Assembly (NCBI RefSeq): GCF_000189635.1 | Contig: NW_002476481.1 | Coordinates: forward strand, 806,001-870,000 | Length of the DNA: 64,000 bases | Reading direction: 5' to 3' | From: Tetrahymena thermophila SB210 | Taxonomy: Eukaryota; Ciliophora; Oligohymenophorea; Hymenostomatida; Tetrahymenidae | Shown here: positions 52,842 to 64,000 of the stretch, in pieces | How the letters are laid out: each line of letters begins with the position of its first letter | Position numbering within the stretch: position 1 is the stretch's first letter | The notes under the pieces: model-generated | What the model saw: only the letters and a program-made list of their open reading frames with translations | Told to the model about the DNA's origin: nothing | Databases searched by the model: none | Program-made: the position numbers and the translations under genes

Positions 52842-53312
52842 TATATTTATTATTGGCTTTATTCATTTAGAGTATAGCAATTTGCTTGCTGTTTTAAAAA
52901 TGCTTAATCACTGTTAATAAATAAATAATAAATTAAATATTTTTTATTTTGAAATAAATTTTTAATAGAATGATTAATAGTTTTTATTAATTATGATTAA
53001 TTATTTTTTTTATAGATTTTAAAAAGCCAATTATTTAGTATTTATTCTATCTATTTATCAAGATTATTTACATTGAACTTATTAGTGTTAAATATATATC
53101 ATTTCTAATAGAATTAAATTATAAAAGAAAGTATAGTGTATATAGTTTTAATTTAACTGATTTTTTATTTAAATAAATTTAAACTTTTATGTTTTTTAAA
53201 TTATTATGTAGACTATTCAAAAATAGATAGAAGAAACAAATTTCAATAAAAGAGAATAGATAGAATTCAAATCAGAAATTGTAAAAAATCAAAAAGGCTC
53301 ATAATTTTTAAA
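52842..53312. repeat. LRR-gene 3' flank plus one copy of the ~350-bp repeat
   Basis: The flank after the LRR stop (ttattattggctttattcat, tatagcaatttgc) is repeated after the LRR fragment at about 56836. It is followed by one copy of the roughly 350-bp unit whose marker tagaattcaaatcagaaa begins at 53261. This unit abuts the N-terminal scrap of the broken giant-gene copy. Confidence 0.8.
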
Positions 53313-53450
53313 TTGTTGATTTTAATTTAACCAATTTTAAGCTAGTCTTAATGTGATCCTATAAAAAAATAATTTCTGTAACTAATCCAGTCTTAGTTTT
53401 TCTGAAAACTAAATTTATGAATGTAAATTATGTAGTTTAATTAAAAAATA
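53313..53450 (+). pseudogene. N-terminal scrap of a giant membrane-protein paralogue
   Basis: It aligns closely with the start of the intact paralogue at 58691, including signal-peptide residues (FKLLILIQPILSQSQCDP). The initiating atgttcatc is replaced by ggctcata, so no start codon exists. One extra A in the run after the CDP codons shifts the frame. The similarity ends at about 53450, within the Cys-rich head. Confidence 0.8.
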
Positions 53451-54215
53451 GAATTATTAATATATATAATCCTGTTAATTATTTTATTATAGATTTTAAA
53501 AAGAGCATTATATATTTAATTTATTCTATCTTTTTGTTAATAAATAATAAAAGAAATATTTATTATTTTGAAATAAATTTATAATAGAATCATTAATAGT
53601 TATAATTATGATTAATTATTTTTTTATAGATTTTAAAAAGCTCATAATATAGTTTTATCCTAAATCTTATAATAACTATGAACAAAATTAAATTGAGTTG
53701 TTTTTTTCATAAATTGGGGAGATCATAGCAGGGACTCATTGATTTTTTAATGAAAATATATATTTATGAAATTGATGCTAGTCACATGAAGGTTAGAAAA
53801 AAATTAGAATAACAAAATAATAATTAGATACAAATGGGTTTTAGAATATTATTTATTGGAAAAATATATTATTTCATTATTCAATTTGAATAAAAGTTTC
53901 TTTTAGACTGATACTATTTTAGAGGAGGGGTTAAATTACTAAGTGGAATAGAATATTTACAAAATTCAATGTACATAACTTATTTATTATCTTAAAAAAT
54001 TTTATCATTAATTAAAATCATACCTTACCTTTCCCCCTAGTTTTTTGAAAAAATAATGATATTTTTTTACATCAACATTTTAAGGGTACAGAGATCTTTA
54101 ATTAAAAGAAATAGTATAATTATTTTAAGGAATATTAAAAAGAAAAAATTTCAAATAAACAATATAAAAATTTTTGAAAACTGATTGATTTTATTATTAT
54201 ATTTATGAAAAAAAG
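53451..54215. other. junction region between pseudogene fragments
   Basis: It starts with part of the ~350-bp repeat (tatagattttaaaaag at about 53490 and again at 53625). About 550 bases follow that match nothing else I recognise here, with small G-rich and C-rich stretches (attggggagatcatagcaggg, acctttccccctag). The whole central part of the giant gene, about 9 kb in the intact copy, is missing from this place. Confidence 0.6.
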
Positions 54216-56173
54216 GTTTCTACAGTATTACAGATCCATACTCTGTTTAAAATATTAATTGTAAGAGATGTCCTGTTGGCTCAATCGCATGTTAAAGTTC
54301 TTAAATATAAGTTTAAAATGGATTTTGGAGATATGGCAATCTTTCAGATGTAATAATTTAATGTTAGTAATCTTAATTTTGCCAACCAGAAGACCCTTAA
54401 TCGAAAAACGGATGCTAATAGGGGCATATTGGACTAATTTGTTATGAATGCTATGTTAATTGCGAAATATGGAGTACTTAGTACTCTATGACCAATTAAG
54501 AGTGTAATGACTGCGTATATTTTTATTCTGCATTGAATATTATTTTAATATTTCTGATTTTTGCTTCTATTTTAATTCAAATCTATAGTAAAATTAATAA
54601 TGAAATGATTCTGATAAGAAAATATATCATGGCTAAATATTTATCAAAATTAAGAATTGTTTCTCCTAACCTTTAAAGAACCTAAACTTCTTAATCTTCT
54701 TTGACTAAAATATTAATTAATTACTTTTAGTTTCTAGCAATTGTTAACAGTCTAAACATAAAATTGCCAACTTATTTTACGTTTTTTAACTTAAGTGGAG
54801 GAGATACCTCTTAAATTACAATCTATTCAATTGATTGTTTACTATTTTCTAAAAATTTAGCAGTTCCAAATTATATAGTCCGCTTGTTATGGATCAACTT
54901 TTAACCAATTGCCTTATTTATAATTATTTAGCTTATAAACTATATTTTCTAAAAAAATAATTCTCACTCTTCGAGTTAGGCTGTTTACACAAACATGATT
55001 AATATATACTTATTTTTTAAGCCTTGTGTTGTTAAAGTTATAACCTAATCTCTATCATGCTAGGATATTGGTTTATAATCTTACATATCTTCTGATTTAA
55101 ATTATACATGCTTAGACAGAGAGCATAGGAAGTACATATACACCTGTATTTTACCTTTAGGATTAATTTGGATAGTTTTAATTCCTCTCTTTTTATTTGC
55201 AAGAATAAGAAATTATAAATAAAAAATGCATACCATTAAAACACTCTTCAGATACAGTTATCTATATCAATTATTTTTATTAAATAAAAACAAATATAAT
55301 ATCTTAAGTAATTTAAATAAAAGATTTAAAAAATCTAAATAAATCAACTACTTTATTTTAATTAATCCTTTTTTAATATTTTATTTTAAAGGAATATGTG
55401 GATGATAAATATTACTGGGATTTGGCAAGATTAATTATTCGTTCTACAGGAATTATCGCTATTAATATTTTTAACTTTTAAATTATTTACAAGGGATGGT
55501 TTTATTTGGAGTTTTCTTCTTATTTCTATTCCTTTAGAAAAAATTAAAGCCATTTATTTTATAAAAATATAATAATCTTGAGCAGGAATCTATTTTCTTA
55601 GTAGTAATAACTATTTATTTGCTTTTTGTTAGAAGTCTCTCAAAAAACTATATAATTTCTTACATAGTCACTTTCATTATAGGAATTTTAAACTTTTAGT
55701 TTGTTTTAAAAATGTTGTAGCTAATATTAATATAGTCTATTCCAGTAGAAGAAAAAGATAGAAATATATTTTAAAAACTTATTTTCAAGATAAAATAAAA
55801 ATTTCCTTCTGATTTTTAATGGATTAAAATTGGGTATTCAAGTAATAGTATTCCTTTTAAAAACTAGAAAAAAGTTTCAGAAGTGATGAAAACAATTAAA
55901 GAAGAGTTAAATTAAGATAAATTTGGTTTTAAGTAGAAAATAAGTCTTAGCACTGCAAGAAATAGAATTTCATTAGGAATGAGTTAAAAATTAAAAAACC
56001 ATAAAAAATTAATAACGTAAAATAGTAAAGGTTCATAAGTCTCTCATATTACCACAGTAATTAAATTTTATTTTAATAAAATATACAATTTTATATTTTA
56101 AAAACAAACTTTAGAAATCATAAACGAAAGAAAAATCAAAGTTTTAGATATATTATTTCAAATGAAATGTTGA
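54216..56173 (+). pseudogene. C-terminal half of a giant membrane-protein paralogue, frameshifted
   Basis: It corresponds to about 48160-50053 of the intact gene: Cys-rich stalk (INCKRCPVGSIACQS, IGLICYEC), membrane spans and tail. Most of the frame is intact and the changes are conservative (IRKYIMAKYLSKLRIVSPN versus ...LRFISPN; FNLSGGDTSQITIYS). That implies either recent decay or a formerly functional copy. A one-base deletion near 55494 (aaggg-atgg, where the intact gene has aaaggtatgg) shifts the frame inside a membrane span; downstream the old frame is readable again to TGA at about 56171. There is no signal peptide or start codon. Confidence 0.8.
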
Positions 56174-56399
56174 AAAGTACTATTTAGATTTGGATGTTAT
56201 TGAAAATAATTCTCAAGTAAAACCAAACTAGAATTAATAAGCTATTAATTTAATCAGTAATTTCTAGATTATAAAAAAATATAACATATTAAAGCTCATG
56301 ATTATAATAAAATAAAGTTAATTTTTTATAAGTTTGTTTGAATTTTCCTTGTAAAAAAATTATAAAAGCTAGGCCTTATAAAAAATAGAGTCAGACCAC

Positions 56400-56835
56400 A
56401 CTTTTCCAAATATATGAATTTATAAACTTTAGACTTAAATTTATCTAAGTCAAGGATTGATAATGATGGTATTTTTATGATTTCTAAGGCTTTTGAAAAA
56501 CTAGAGATCATTAATAAATAATCTCTTGATTTTGATTTTATTGAGGTAGAAGGAAGATTCTTTATTAAAATACATCAGCTTTAGTATAGAAAAGATGAAA
56601 AAATTATCTTTAGTTCATATATCTAGCAAAATAAGTGATGAATGAATCAGTAATTTAATTAGGCCAGTCTATTAAAAATTTCATAAATTTACAAAAATTA
56701 TGCTTTTTATATTTTCTTAAAAATACTTCAAATTTAAGCAAAAAGCTTCCTATATAATCTTATTAATACTTTAATAACTACATCTAAATAATGGCAGAGA
56801 TATTTTTTATTTAAAAATAAAAGGTAATTTTTGAG
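56400..56835 (+). pseudogene. 3' fragment of the intronless LRR gene
   Basis: Nearly identical to about 52393-52830 of the LRR gene (LQTLDLNLSKSRIDNDGI, INKQSLDFDFIEVE). A few-base insertion after the IEVE codons and the extra bases in agtgatgaatgaatcag create a frameshift and an in-frame TGA. Short deletions follow. Confidence 0.85.
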
Positions 56836-58690
56836 ATATTTATTATTGGCTTTATTCATATAGGGTATAGCAATTTGCTGTTTTAAAAATACTTAATCAC
56901 TGCTAATAAATAATAAACAAAATATTTTTTATCTTGAAATAAATTTATAATAGAATTATTAATAGTTATAATTATAATTAATTATCTTTTTTATAGATTA
57001 TAAAAAGCGCATTAAATATTATTTATTCTTTCTTTTTATCAAAGTTTTTTTACATTGAAATTATTAGTGTAACATATTTATCATTTCTATTAGATTTAAA
57101 TGTAAAATAAAGTATATTCAATTAATTTTAAGTAAACTGACTTTTTTATTTTTTTTTCAAAAAGAAAATTTAAACGTCTATGTTTTTTAAATTAAAACCT
57201 CTTGTTACTCAAAAATAGATAGAAGAAGCCAATTTTAACAAAAGAAAATAGGTAGAATTTAAATCAGAAACTTTTAAACAATAATAAAGGAAATATTTTT
57301 TATTTTGAAATAAATTTATAATAGAATTATTAATAGTTAAAATCATGATGAATTATTTTTTTTTAAGATTATAAAAAGTGCATTAATTAGTATTTATTTT
57401 ATCTTTTTATCAAAATTATTTTATGTTGAACTTAATAGAGTTGCATGTATATTATTTGTATTAGATTTAAATTTTGAATGGACTGTTGTCTATTAATTTT
57501 AATTTAACTGACTTTTTTATTTTTAATTTGTAATGAATATTTATTTAAACATCCATATTTTTTAAATTTGTATCTGTGTTAATCAAAAATAGATAGAAGA
57601 AACAAATTTCAACAATAGAGAATAGATAGAATTCAAATCAGAAACTTTAAATAAATAATAAAGGAAATATTTCTTATTTTGAAATAAATTTATAATAGAA
57701 TTATTAATAGTTATTATTAATTATTTTTTTTATGGATTATAAAAAGCACATTAAGTAGTGTTTAATCTATCTTTTTATCAAAATTTTTTTATATTCAATT
57801 TTTTAGTGTTACATATATATCCTTTGTATTAGATTTAAACGGAAAATAAAGTATTGTCTATTAATTTTAATTAAACTGACTTTTTCATTTTTTTTCAAAA
57901 AGAAAATTTAAAAGTCTATGTTTTTTAAATTAAAACCTCTTGTTACTCAAAAATAGATAGAAGAAGCCAATTTTAACAAAAGAGAGCGTTTAGAATTCAA
58001 ATCAGAAACTTTTAAAAAATTTAATTTAGAATTATTAATAGTAAAAATCATGATGAATTATTTTTTTTATAGATTATAAAAAGCACATTAATTAGTATTT
58101 ATTCTATCTTTTTATGAAAATTATTTTATGTTGAACATAATAGTGTTAAATGTGTATCATTTGTATTAGATTTAAATTTTTAATAGACTGTTGTCTATTA
58201 ATTTTAATTTAAATGATTTTTTATTTTTAATCTAAGTTTTTTAAATTTTTATCTTTGTTACTCAAAAATGTATTGAAGAAGCAAATTTTAACAAAAGGGA
58301 ATAGATAGAATTCAAATCAGAAATATTAAATTAATAATTAAGGAAATATTTATTATTTTGAAATCAATTTATAATAGAATTATTAATAGTTTAATTATGA
58401 TTAATTATTTTTTTTATAAATATTTGAAAAGTATTATGTAGTATTTTTTCTATCATTTTATCTTATTTATTTTATCTTGATATTATTAGTTTTACATATA
58501 TATCATTTCTATTAGATTTATATGTAAAATAATGTGAATAGTCTATTTAACTGATTTTTTTTTTCCATTAGAAAATTTAAACGTCAATGCTTTTAAAATT
58601 ATTATCTCTATTATTCAAGAATAGGAGAAACAAATTTCAACAAAAGAGAATAGATAGAATTCAAATCACAAATAGTAAAAAATACAAAAA
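56836..58690. repeat. array of five ~315-375 bp tandem repeats
   Basis: The marker tagaatt(c/t)aaatca begins at 57253, 57627, 57991, 58306 and 58655, giving spacings of 374, 364, 315 and 349. Each unit has gaaataaatttataatagaattattaatag, tttatagattataaaaagc, a ttattagtgt/ttaatagagt block, taactgactttttta and a caaaaatagatagaagaa block. Short frames inside the units shift between copies, so I do not think they are coding. The last unit abuts the start of the giant paralogue at 58691, and a sixth copy (marker 53261) abuts the broken N-terminus at 53313. Confidence 0.88.
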
Positions 58691-61600
58691 ATGTTCATCA
58701 TTTTTAAATTGTTGATTTTAATTTAACCAATTTTAAGTTAGTCTTAATGTGATCCTACAAAAAGCAATTGCTGTAACTAATCCTGTCTTAGTTGCGCTCA
58801 AAACTAAATTTCTGAATGTACATCATGTAGCTTAAATTACTTATACTTGAATGTACAATATTAATGCCTTAAGAAGTGTCCTTAAGGAACATATTTAGAT
58901 TCAAGCACTAATAATTGTTATTCATGTGTAAGCTAATATTGTAGCCAATGCTCAAGTACTCAATGCTTATAATGCTTTGACGGATTTTAAAAAGACCCTA
59001 ACGATCCTGTAAAATTTATTTTTTCTTAAAATAATCAATTAAAGCTATTATTTAAAATAGCAAAATTGTATATCTTAGTGTAGCTAAATAGGATAAATTT
59101 AAGATGATTAAAGCCAATGCAATTATGGGTGCTTCAATGATTAGATTTTCGATATCGACTACTAATCGTTTAGTTGTTAAGTAAAAGCTTAATGCCCTTA
59201 GATACAGCAAATACCTTAGTTGCAAAATTAAAACAATATTGTTTCCTCTTTGCTTGATTATACTATGAGTAATTAATGAACAATTTTCTTTATTATTTCC
59301 TTAATTTTAATATAATTACTTAAAAAGCTGCAATTACCTTAGTAGATGTTCAAGGATATGTTGTTTAATATAGCTATCCTTAGCTATAGACATAGATAGC
59401 ATTTTAACTAAATATATCTACCTACCAAGTAAAATGATTTTTTAGATTAAATTTTACAAAGAAAATTAAAATAAATTTAGATTTATAAATATTTTATTGT
59501 CATTTTAAATTCAATAAAATATTAAAATTAAATTTTCTTCAAAGTATTCCATTCAGCACTTAATTTCAGGATTAAAATTCTTCTGGTATCGCTATCTCAA
59601 GGATAGTAACCTTGGAAGTGCTTAACTAATTTAATTTTATGATTTTACATGTTTTAAAAAATTTAAATGATTTTTACACAATATAAATATGAAATTAGGC
59701 ATACAAAATTTAAAAAAAAATAAAATATTTTATAAATCAAAAATATGGTTCTTATTTTTTAGGACTATTATCCTACATTTAAAGTATCTTAAGCATATAG
59801 ATTTTACTTTTGATAATTTTGATGACTATTATAATAATAATAATATAAATAAATAATTATAATATTACTATTATGATAATTAAAATCTTTGGATAATACC
59901 AAGAATTGAAATAAAAATAATTATTATTATTTTTGCTATTCTTAAATCATTTTTTTTATTTTTAAATTTAATTAATTTTTATCAGGGATTTAAATCATTT
60001 ATATATTTTCATCTTGTCAGAATTTTACTTTTAATTTCAAAAAAAATCGGTCAATATCTCTCTTTCTGATATATCATCTCATCCCTAGTATTAATATTTA
60101 ATATAAATCAAATAAACTAATTTTAATTTAATTATTATAGATTTATATGTGTTGAATTTTGATAATTAATTATTTTATCTTATAATTCACAATCATATTA
60201 TCTGAATTAATTTTTATTTTTATTGGTTTAAATTGATTATGTTTTAAATATAATTGTTTACCCATTTGTCTTTTTCTTTTAAATCTAAATAATTAATCAT
60301 CTTAGTACGAAATATTTTAATTTCATTTTACTTTACTGATTATTATGACAAAAATTATTTAAAATATTCGATTTTTACATCTAATTTTTTCATTTAAAAC
60401 TTAATAAACAATAAAGGTTGTAGATTGCTAATATTAAAATTAGTTGGAATTAGCAAATAATATAGTCACTTGCTTATTATAACCTCTTAACTTACTCAAG
60501 TTTTACAACTCAAATGGAACAACTATCTTACAATCTTTTCTTACTTACAATAATACAAAAAATACTGGAAACTTTATATAAAGCTTTTAGAAAGGAAATG
60601 ATTGGAATTTAATATTATCATAAAGTTCTAATTATGAAATAGACCTATTATCTTACAAAAATTCAACTTACTTTATGATAGATGTCAGTTCTACTGCTTA
60701 AATTTCTCTGTTTTAAGTGAAATAATACACTAATTAAGATTAATATTAGTTTTTGAGTCTAAATCTGATTAGCTAATCTATAACTTATTATTAGATTTCT
60801 CCTTTTCAAAAAGTATCAGTCTACAATTCATCAAGCATAGACTCAACAGCCAGTTTAGTTCAACTAAATTCGTTATATTATTGGACTTTATACACTTCCT
60901 CCTAGATTAATTTACTTTACTTTAATTATGGTCAGATGTCTCTTAACCTACTGCAAACCATTTAAATGACTAGCTTTATTTATACCATTTATTTGATTCC
61001 ATAATCAGATGTAAGCTTTTAATAATATTACTTTTTAATTAAATAGTATTTTAATTTTAATAAAAAGCTAATTCTAATTGTAAGCTCTGAAACTCCTTAA
61101 AATAATTTAAAACTTAATATGTATAATTTTAACTAATAAAGTAACCAAATATAATCATCTCAAATCAAGCTCAATGGCTAAACAAGTAACACTACTCATA
61201 TATATTCTTTTGGTAGCTTATTGATTTTCTGTACTACAAATTATGTTGCGTCTTACTAATTTTCTGCTGATTATTCTTAATTAGAATTTATACAATAACT
61301 ATAACAAGTAAATCCTCAGCTTTGTGCCTCATCAATATTTAATGTGAATTACATAAACTAAGAAATACATGTTTGGTAGACTATTTAGAAAAATTTTATT
61401 TTAAATACATTCAATACAAAAAACTAGTAAAAAAGTATATTTATCATTGCACAAAATGCAGTGACTTCTTAAGTTTTATCTAAATTCACTGTAAGGGTTC
61501 CTAACATGAATTTGCTTATTGAATATCCTGAAATTTAAATGTTATTAGAGTTGAAAAGTAATGGATTAGCTTATATTCACAACACTATTTCAAAGAAAAT

Positions 61601-64000
61601 AGTGAATTAAGTAAGAATATGGTATCCAATCAGCGAGCTATCAACATAATTACTCTACAATTACAAAATTTTGCCAGACGGAACATATTTATTTACTGGC
61701 ATTGAAATGAAAACCTTTACAATTAAGATAGTTAACATGAAAACTTTAGAAATAATCTATGTGCAGTCTTTCCCTGAAATTATTGTAGCTTTGAGTCAAA
61801 TCAACTATGTATTGTAGCCATTCTATTATCCAAATTCTGGGTCTATAGTTGCTGTTATATAATACTATAAATAAATTACAGATACTTAAAAAAATTTCCT
61901 TTTCTTATTTTTTTCAAAAAGTATAGGTAAATAATTAATTATTATTTTCATATTAAATATAGTTTATTGAATAAATACTAATTAAATTTAGACTAAATTA
62001 GTGCTAACCAATATAAGTTATAGAAAAGCTTATAAAGTTTTGCTACAAATTACATTTAAACTATCTCTGTAGAATATTTAATTATTTTTTATATGACTTA
62101 AACCTCATATTACACAGCTTACTTTTACGATTTATAGGGAAGAAAAGTAAAAACCTAATTGAAAAAAAAATATATATATATTAATAATTTTAATAAATAG
62201 ATACAAACTTCTCCAAATTATAAGTAATTAGATCTAAATTTTTCAGGTAAAGAAAACTAATAAACTTAACAGGCATTAATATCTAGCTATTATGGTTTAT
62301 ATTTTTATAACTTAACAACTCTTACTTATACGGTCTACCCTTTCTAATGTGCAGCAAGTATATATTTCTCGCTAAACTTTTAATATTATTATACTCAATC
62401 TGCCTGCTCAACTTAATAGGATGGAGTTTTTACATATTCTAATAACACATTGATAAGTGTAAGCTTTCATCTTTAATTTAATTTAATTAAAATTTTTAAA
62501 ATATAAAAGTAAGGAATATAGCCAAGAAACAAGTATATATACATTTATAAATATAATGATGATAGATATTTAGTAATAGCTACAAATACACCAAATCAAC
62601 TTTTTTATGATAATGTAAGATAATAGCTATTTACAAAGCCTTCAATATATGGGGCAAACTAAGATGGAATGATAGAATAAGATGAAGTTATCTTTTTTAA
62701 CAGTTAAGCAACTACTCATTATGATTTAAATACCTTCAACTTAATTTACTCAGAAGTAATTTTTTCTATTGTTTTCTTCATTTTTTAATTGATAATTTTT
62801 GAGTTTTGAATAATTCTTCAGTCAAACACATACTGTATATTCTCAAAAAGCCAATAAAATTAATTAGCCTCTATTTTTAAAAATCACATAAAATCTTATA
62901 CCAACCGAAATACCTAAAAATTTATGTGAAAGGTAAGTTTGGTGTTTATTATGAACTATATAGAATTTAAATATTTAATAAAATTTAAATTTGTAATGTA
63001 AAATAATTGAACCTACTTAACTTTCAAAAAAATTGAAATAAAAGAATTTTTTTAATTATTTTCAAAATACTATTAAAATTATGATTAAATTTTTATGAAC
63101 ATTGTAAATATCTTAATTGATAATTTAACAAATAATTTACCCACGAAATTGAATAGAGTTTAATTGAAAACACTTAAAAATTTTTATTAAAAATTTGTAT
63201 TGAATTGTATACCTATTATTTAACTAAAATAATATTTATAGATTCTGGATTATACAATTACTAAAACATTTTTACTTTAGACATAGTTTCTGAGGTACAA
63301 CTATATTATTACTACTTTACTTAATATAGTTTAAGTAAAAAAAATAAAATAAATAACGATTTAGACAACTAAATCAATAAATAAATATTAATCTTATTTT
63401 ATTGATTTTGTTAGTGAACTAAACTTTGTAGTTGAAATACTTCCTTAATCTATTAATATTTACAATTCGTTAAATAATTAACTTTTATATTCTGTGATCC
63501 CTTAAGAAACCATAGAAACATACTTATCATCTAATGATAATTTTGCCATATAAGAATTATTTACAAGACAAATTCTTTACTATTAACCTAGTAATTTAAT
63601 TGTTGTAGTTTATTATTTAAGCTTGATTTGTATCGATGCAACAACGTTTTAAGTGGTAAATTTAATATGTTCTAGAAATATTCATATTTATTTTATTTTA
63701 TATAAGCTATATTAATACAAGTATGAGTTACCAAATCAGAGTTTCAAGGCAATTTAGTTTGATTGGAATAGAGGCTATCTTATCTCAACAAACTTAGATG
63801 AAGACTGCATCTTAGATATGAATGTAAATAATTTGTAAATTCAAATTAATTATTTTAAGATGTAAAAATAGACTATTCGAAGAACTTGCTATAAAGATAA
63901 TCCACAATATTTAGGTCTTCCTAATTACTCGTTTTTAGATTATCAATAATATCTATTTATTAATTAGTATACAAGCTAGCTAATTATTTGCCAAATGATT
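58691..64000 (+). CDS. giant membrane-protein paralogue, 5' part (runs off the window)
   Basis: Paralogue of the gene at 38603. Exon 1 (58691-59008) encodes signal peptide MFIIFKLLILIQPILSQ and the Cys-rich head (CDPTKSNCCNQSCLSC, CLKKCPQGTYLD), ending in phase 0 like its relative. Exon 2 ends at donor 59269 in phase 1, again matching. A large intron (about 59.43-60.41 kb) is followed by VVDCQYQNQLELANNIVTC and the extracellular region, with family-wide motifs (FIQSFQKGNDWNL; YYQISPFQKVSVYNSS). No damage was seen up to the window edge, so it appears functional. Its C-terminal half is outside the window. Confidence 0.8.

Noticed and set aside
57183-57310. Short gene starting MFFKLKPLVTQKQIEEANF in the ~350-bp repeat
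   Set aside because: The corresponding reading frame shifts between repeat copies, so there is no sign of coding constraint.
1-64000. tRNA, rRNA and CRISPR features
   Set aside because: No cloverleaf-like GC-rich islands with conserved box A/B, no rRNA-like sequence and no spaced direct-repeat array; the few GC-rich islets fold as simple inverted repeats.

Overview
The window reads as ciliate DNA, most likely the macronuclear genome of a Tetrahymena species. It is extremely AT-rich. Long protein frames are full of TAA and TAG that must be read as Gln, and only TGA ends genes; the eS28 ribosomal protein and the V-ATPase subunit C both stop at TGA exactly where their families end. Introns are short, AT-rich and GT..AG, mostly about 50-400 bp. 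A standard-code ORF search shreds nearly every gene here, so the calls rest on my own translation with TAA/TAG = Gln and on intron phase.

Layout. 1-1.9 kb is non-coding with one diverged duplication. 1.9-5.5 kb (+) holds an 8-exon OSCA/TMEM63 mechanosensitive-channel homologue. 6.5-11 kb (-) holds a leucine-rich-repeat (LRR) gene built of one repeat per exon, and a decayed paralogue carrying a small inverted-repeat insertion. 12-28.3 kb is a run of four minus-strand genes: an LRRC23-like radial-spoke protein, a coiled-coil protein with a C1q-like C-terminus, a casein kinase 1, and CFAP57. Two of the four are known axonemal families. 30.6-34.8 kb (+) holds V-ATPase subunit C and ribosomal protein eS28.

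38.6-64 kb (+) is an accessory-looking block. A giant secreted/membrane protein gene (about 11.4 kb; signal peptide, Cys-rich head, Gly-rich beta-helix-like stretch, Cys-rich stalk, about 8-9 C-terminal membrane spans) is followed by an intronless LRR gene. A broken second copy of this pair comes next, with an N-terminal scrap, a frameshifted C-terminal half and an LRR 3' scrap. An array of roughly 350-bp repeats then leads into another giant paralogue that starts at 58.7 kb and runs off the window. This looks like repeated tandem duplication and decay of a [receptor-like gene + LRR gene + repeat] unit and is the most interesting part of the window.

No tRNA, rRNA, CRISPR or telomere repeat was recognised. 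Intergenic stretches are 1-4 kb, very AT-rich, and hold mainly diverged local duplications.
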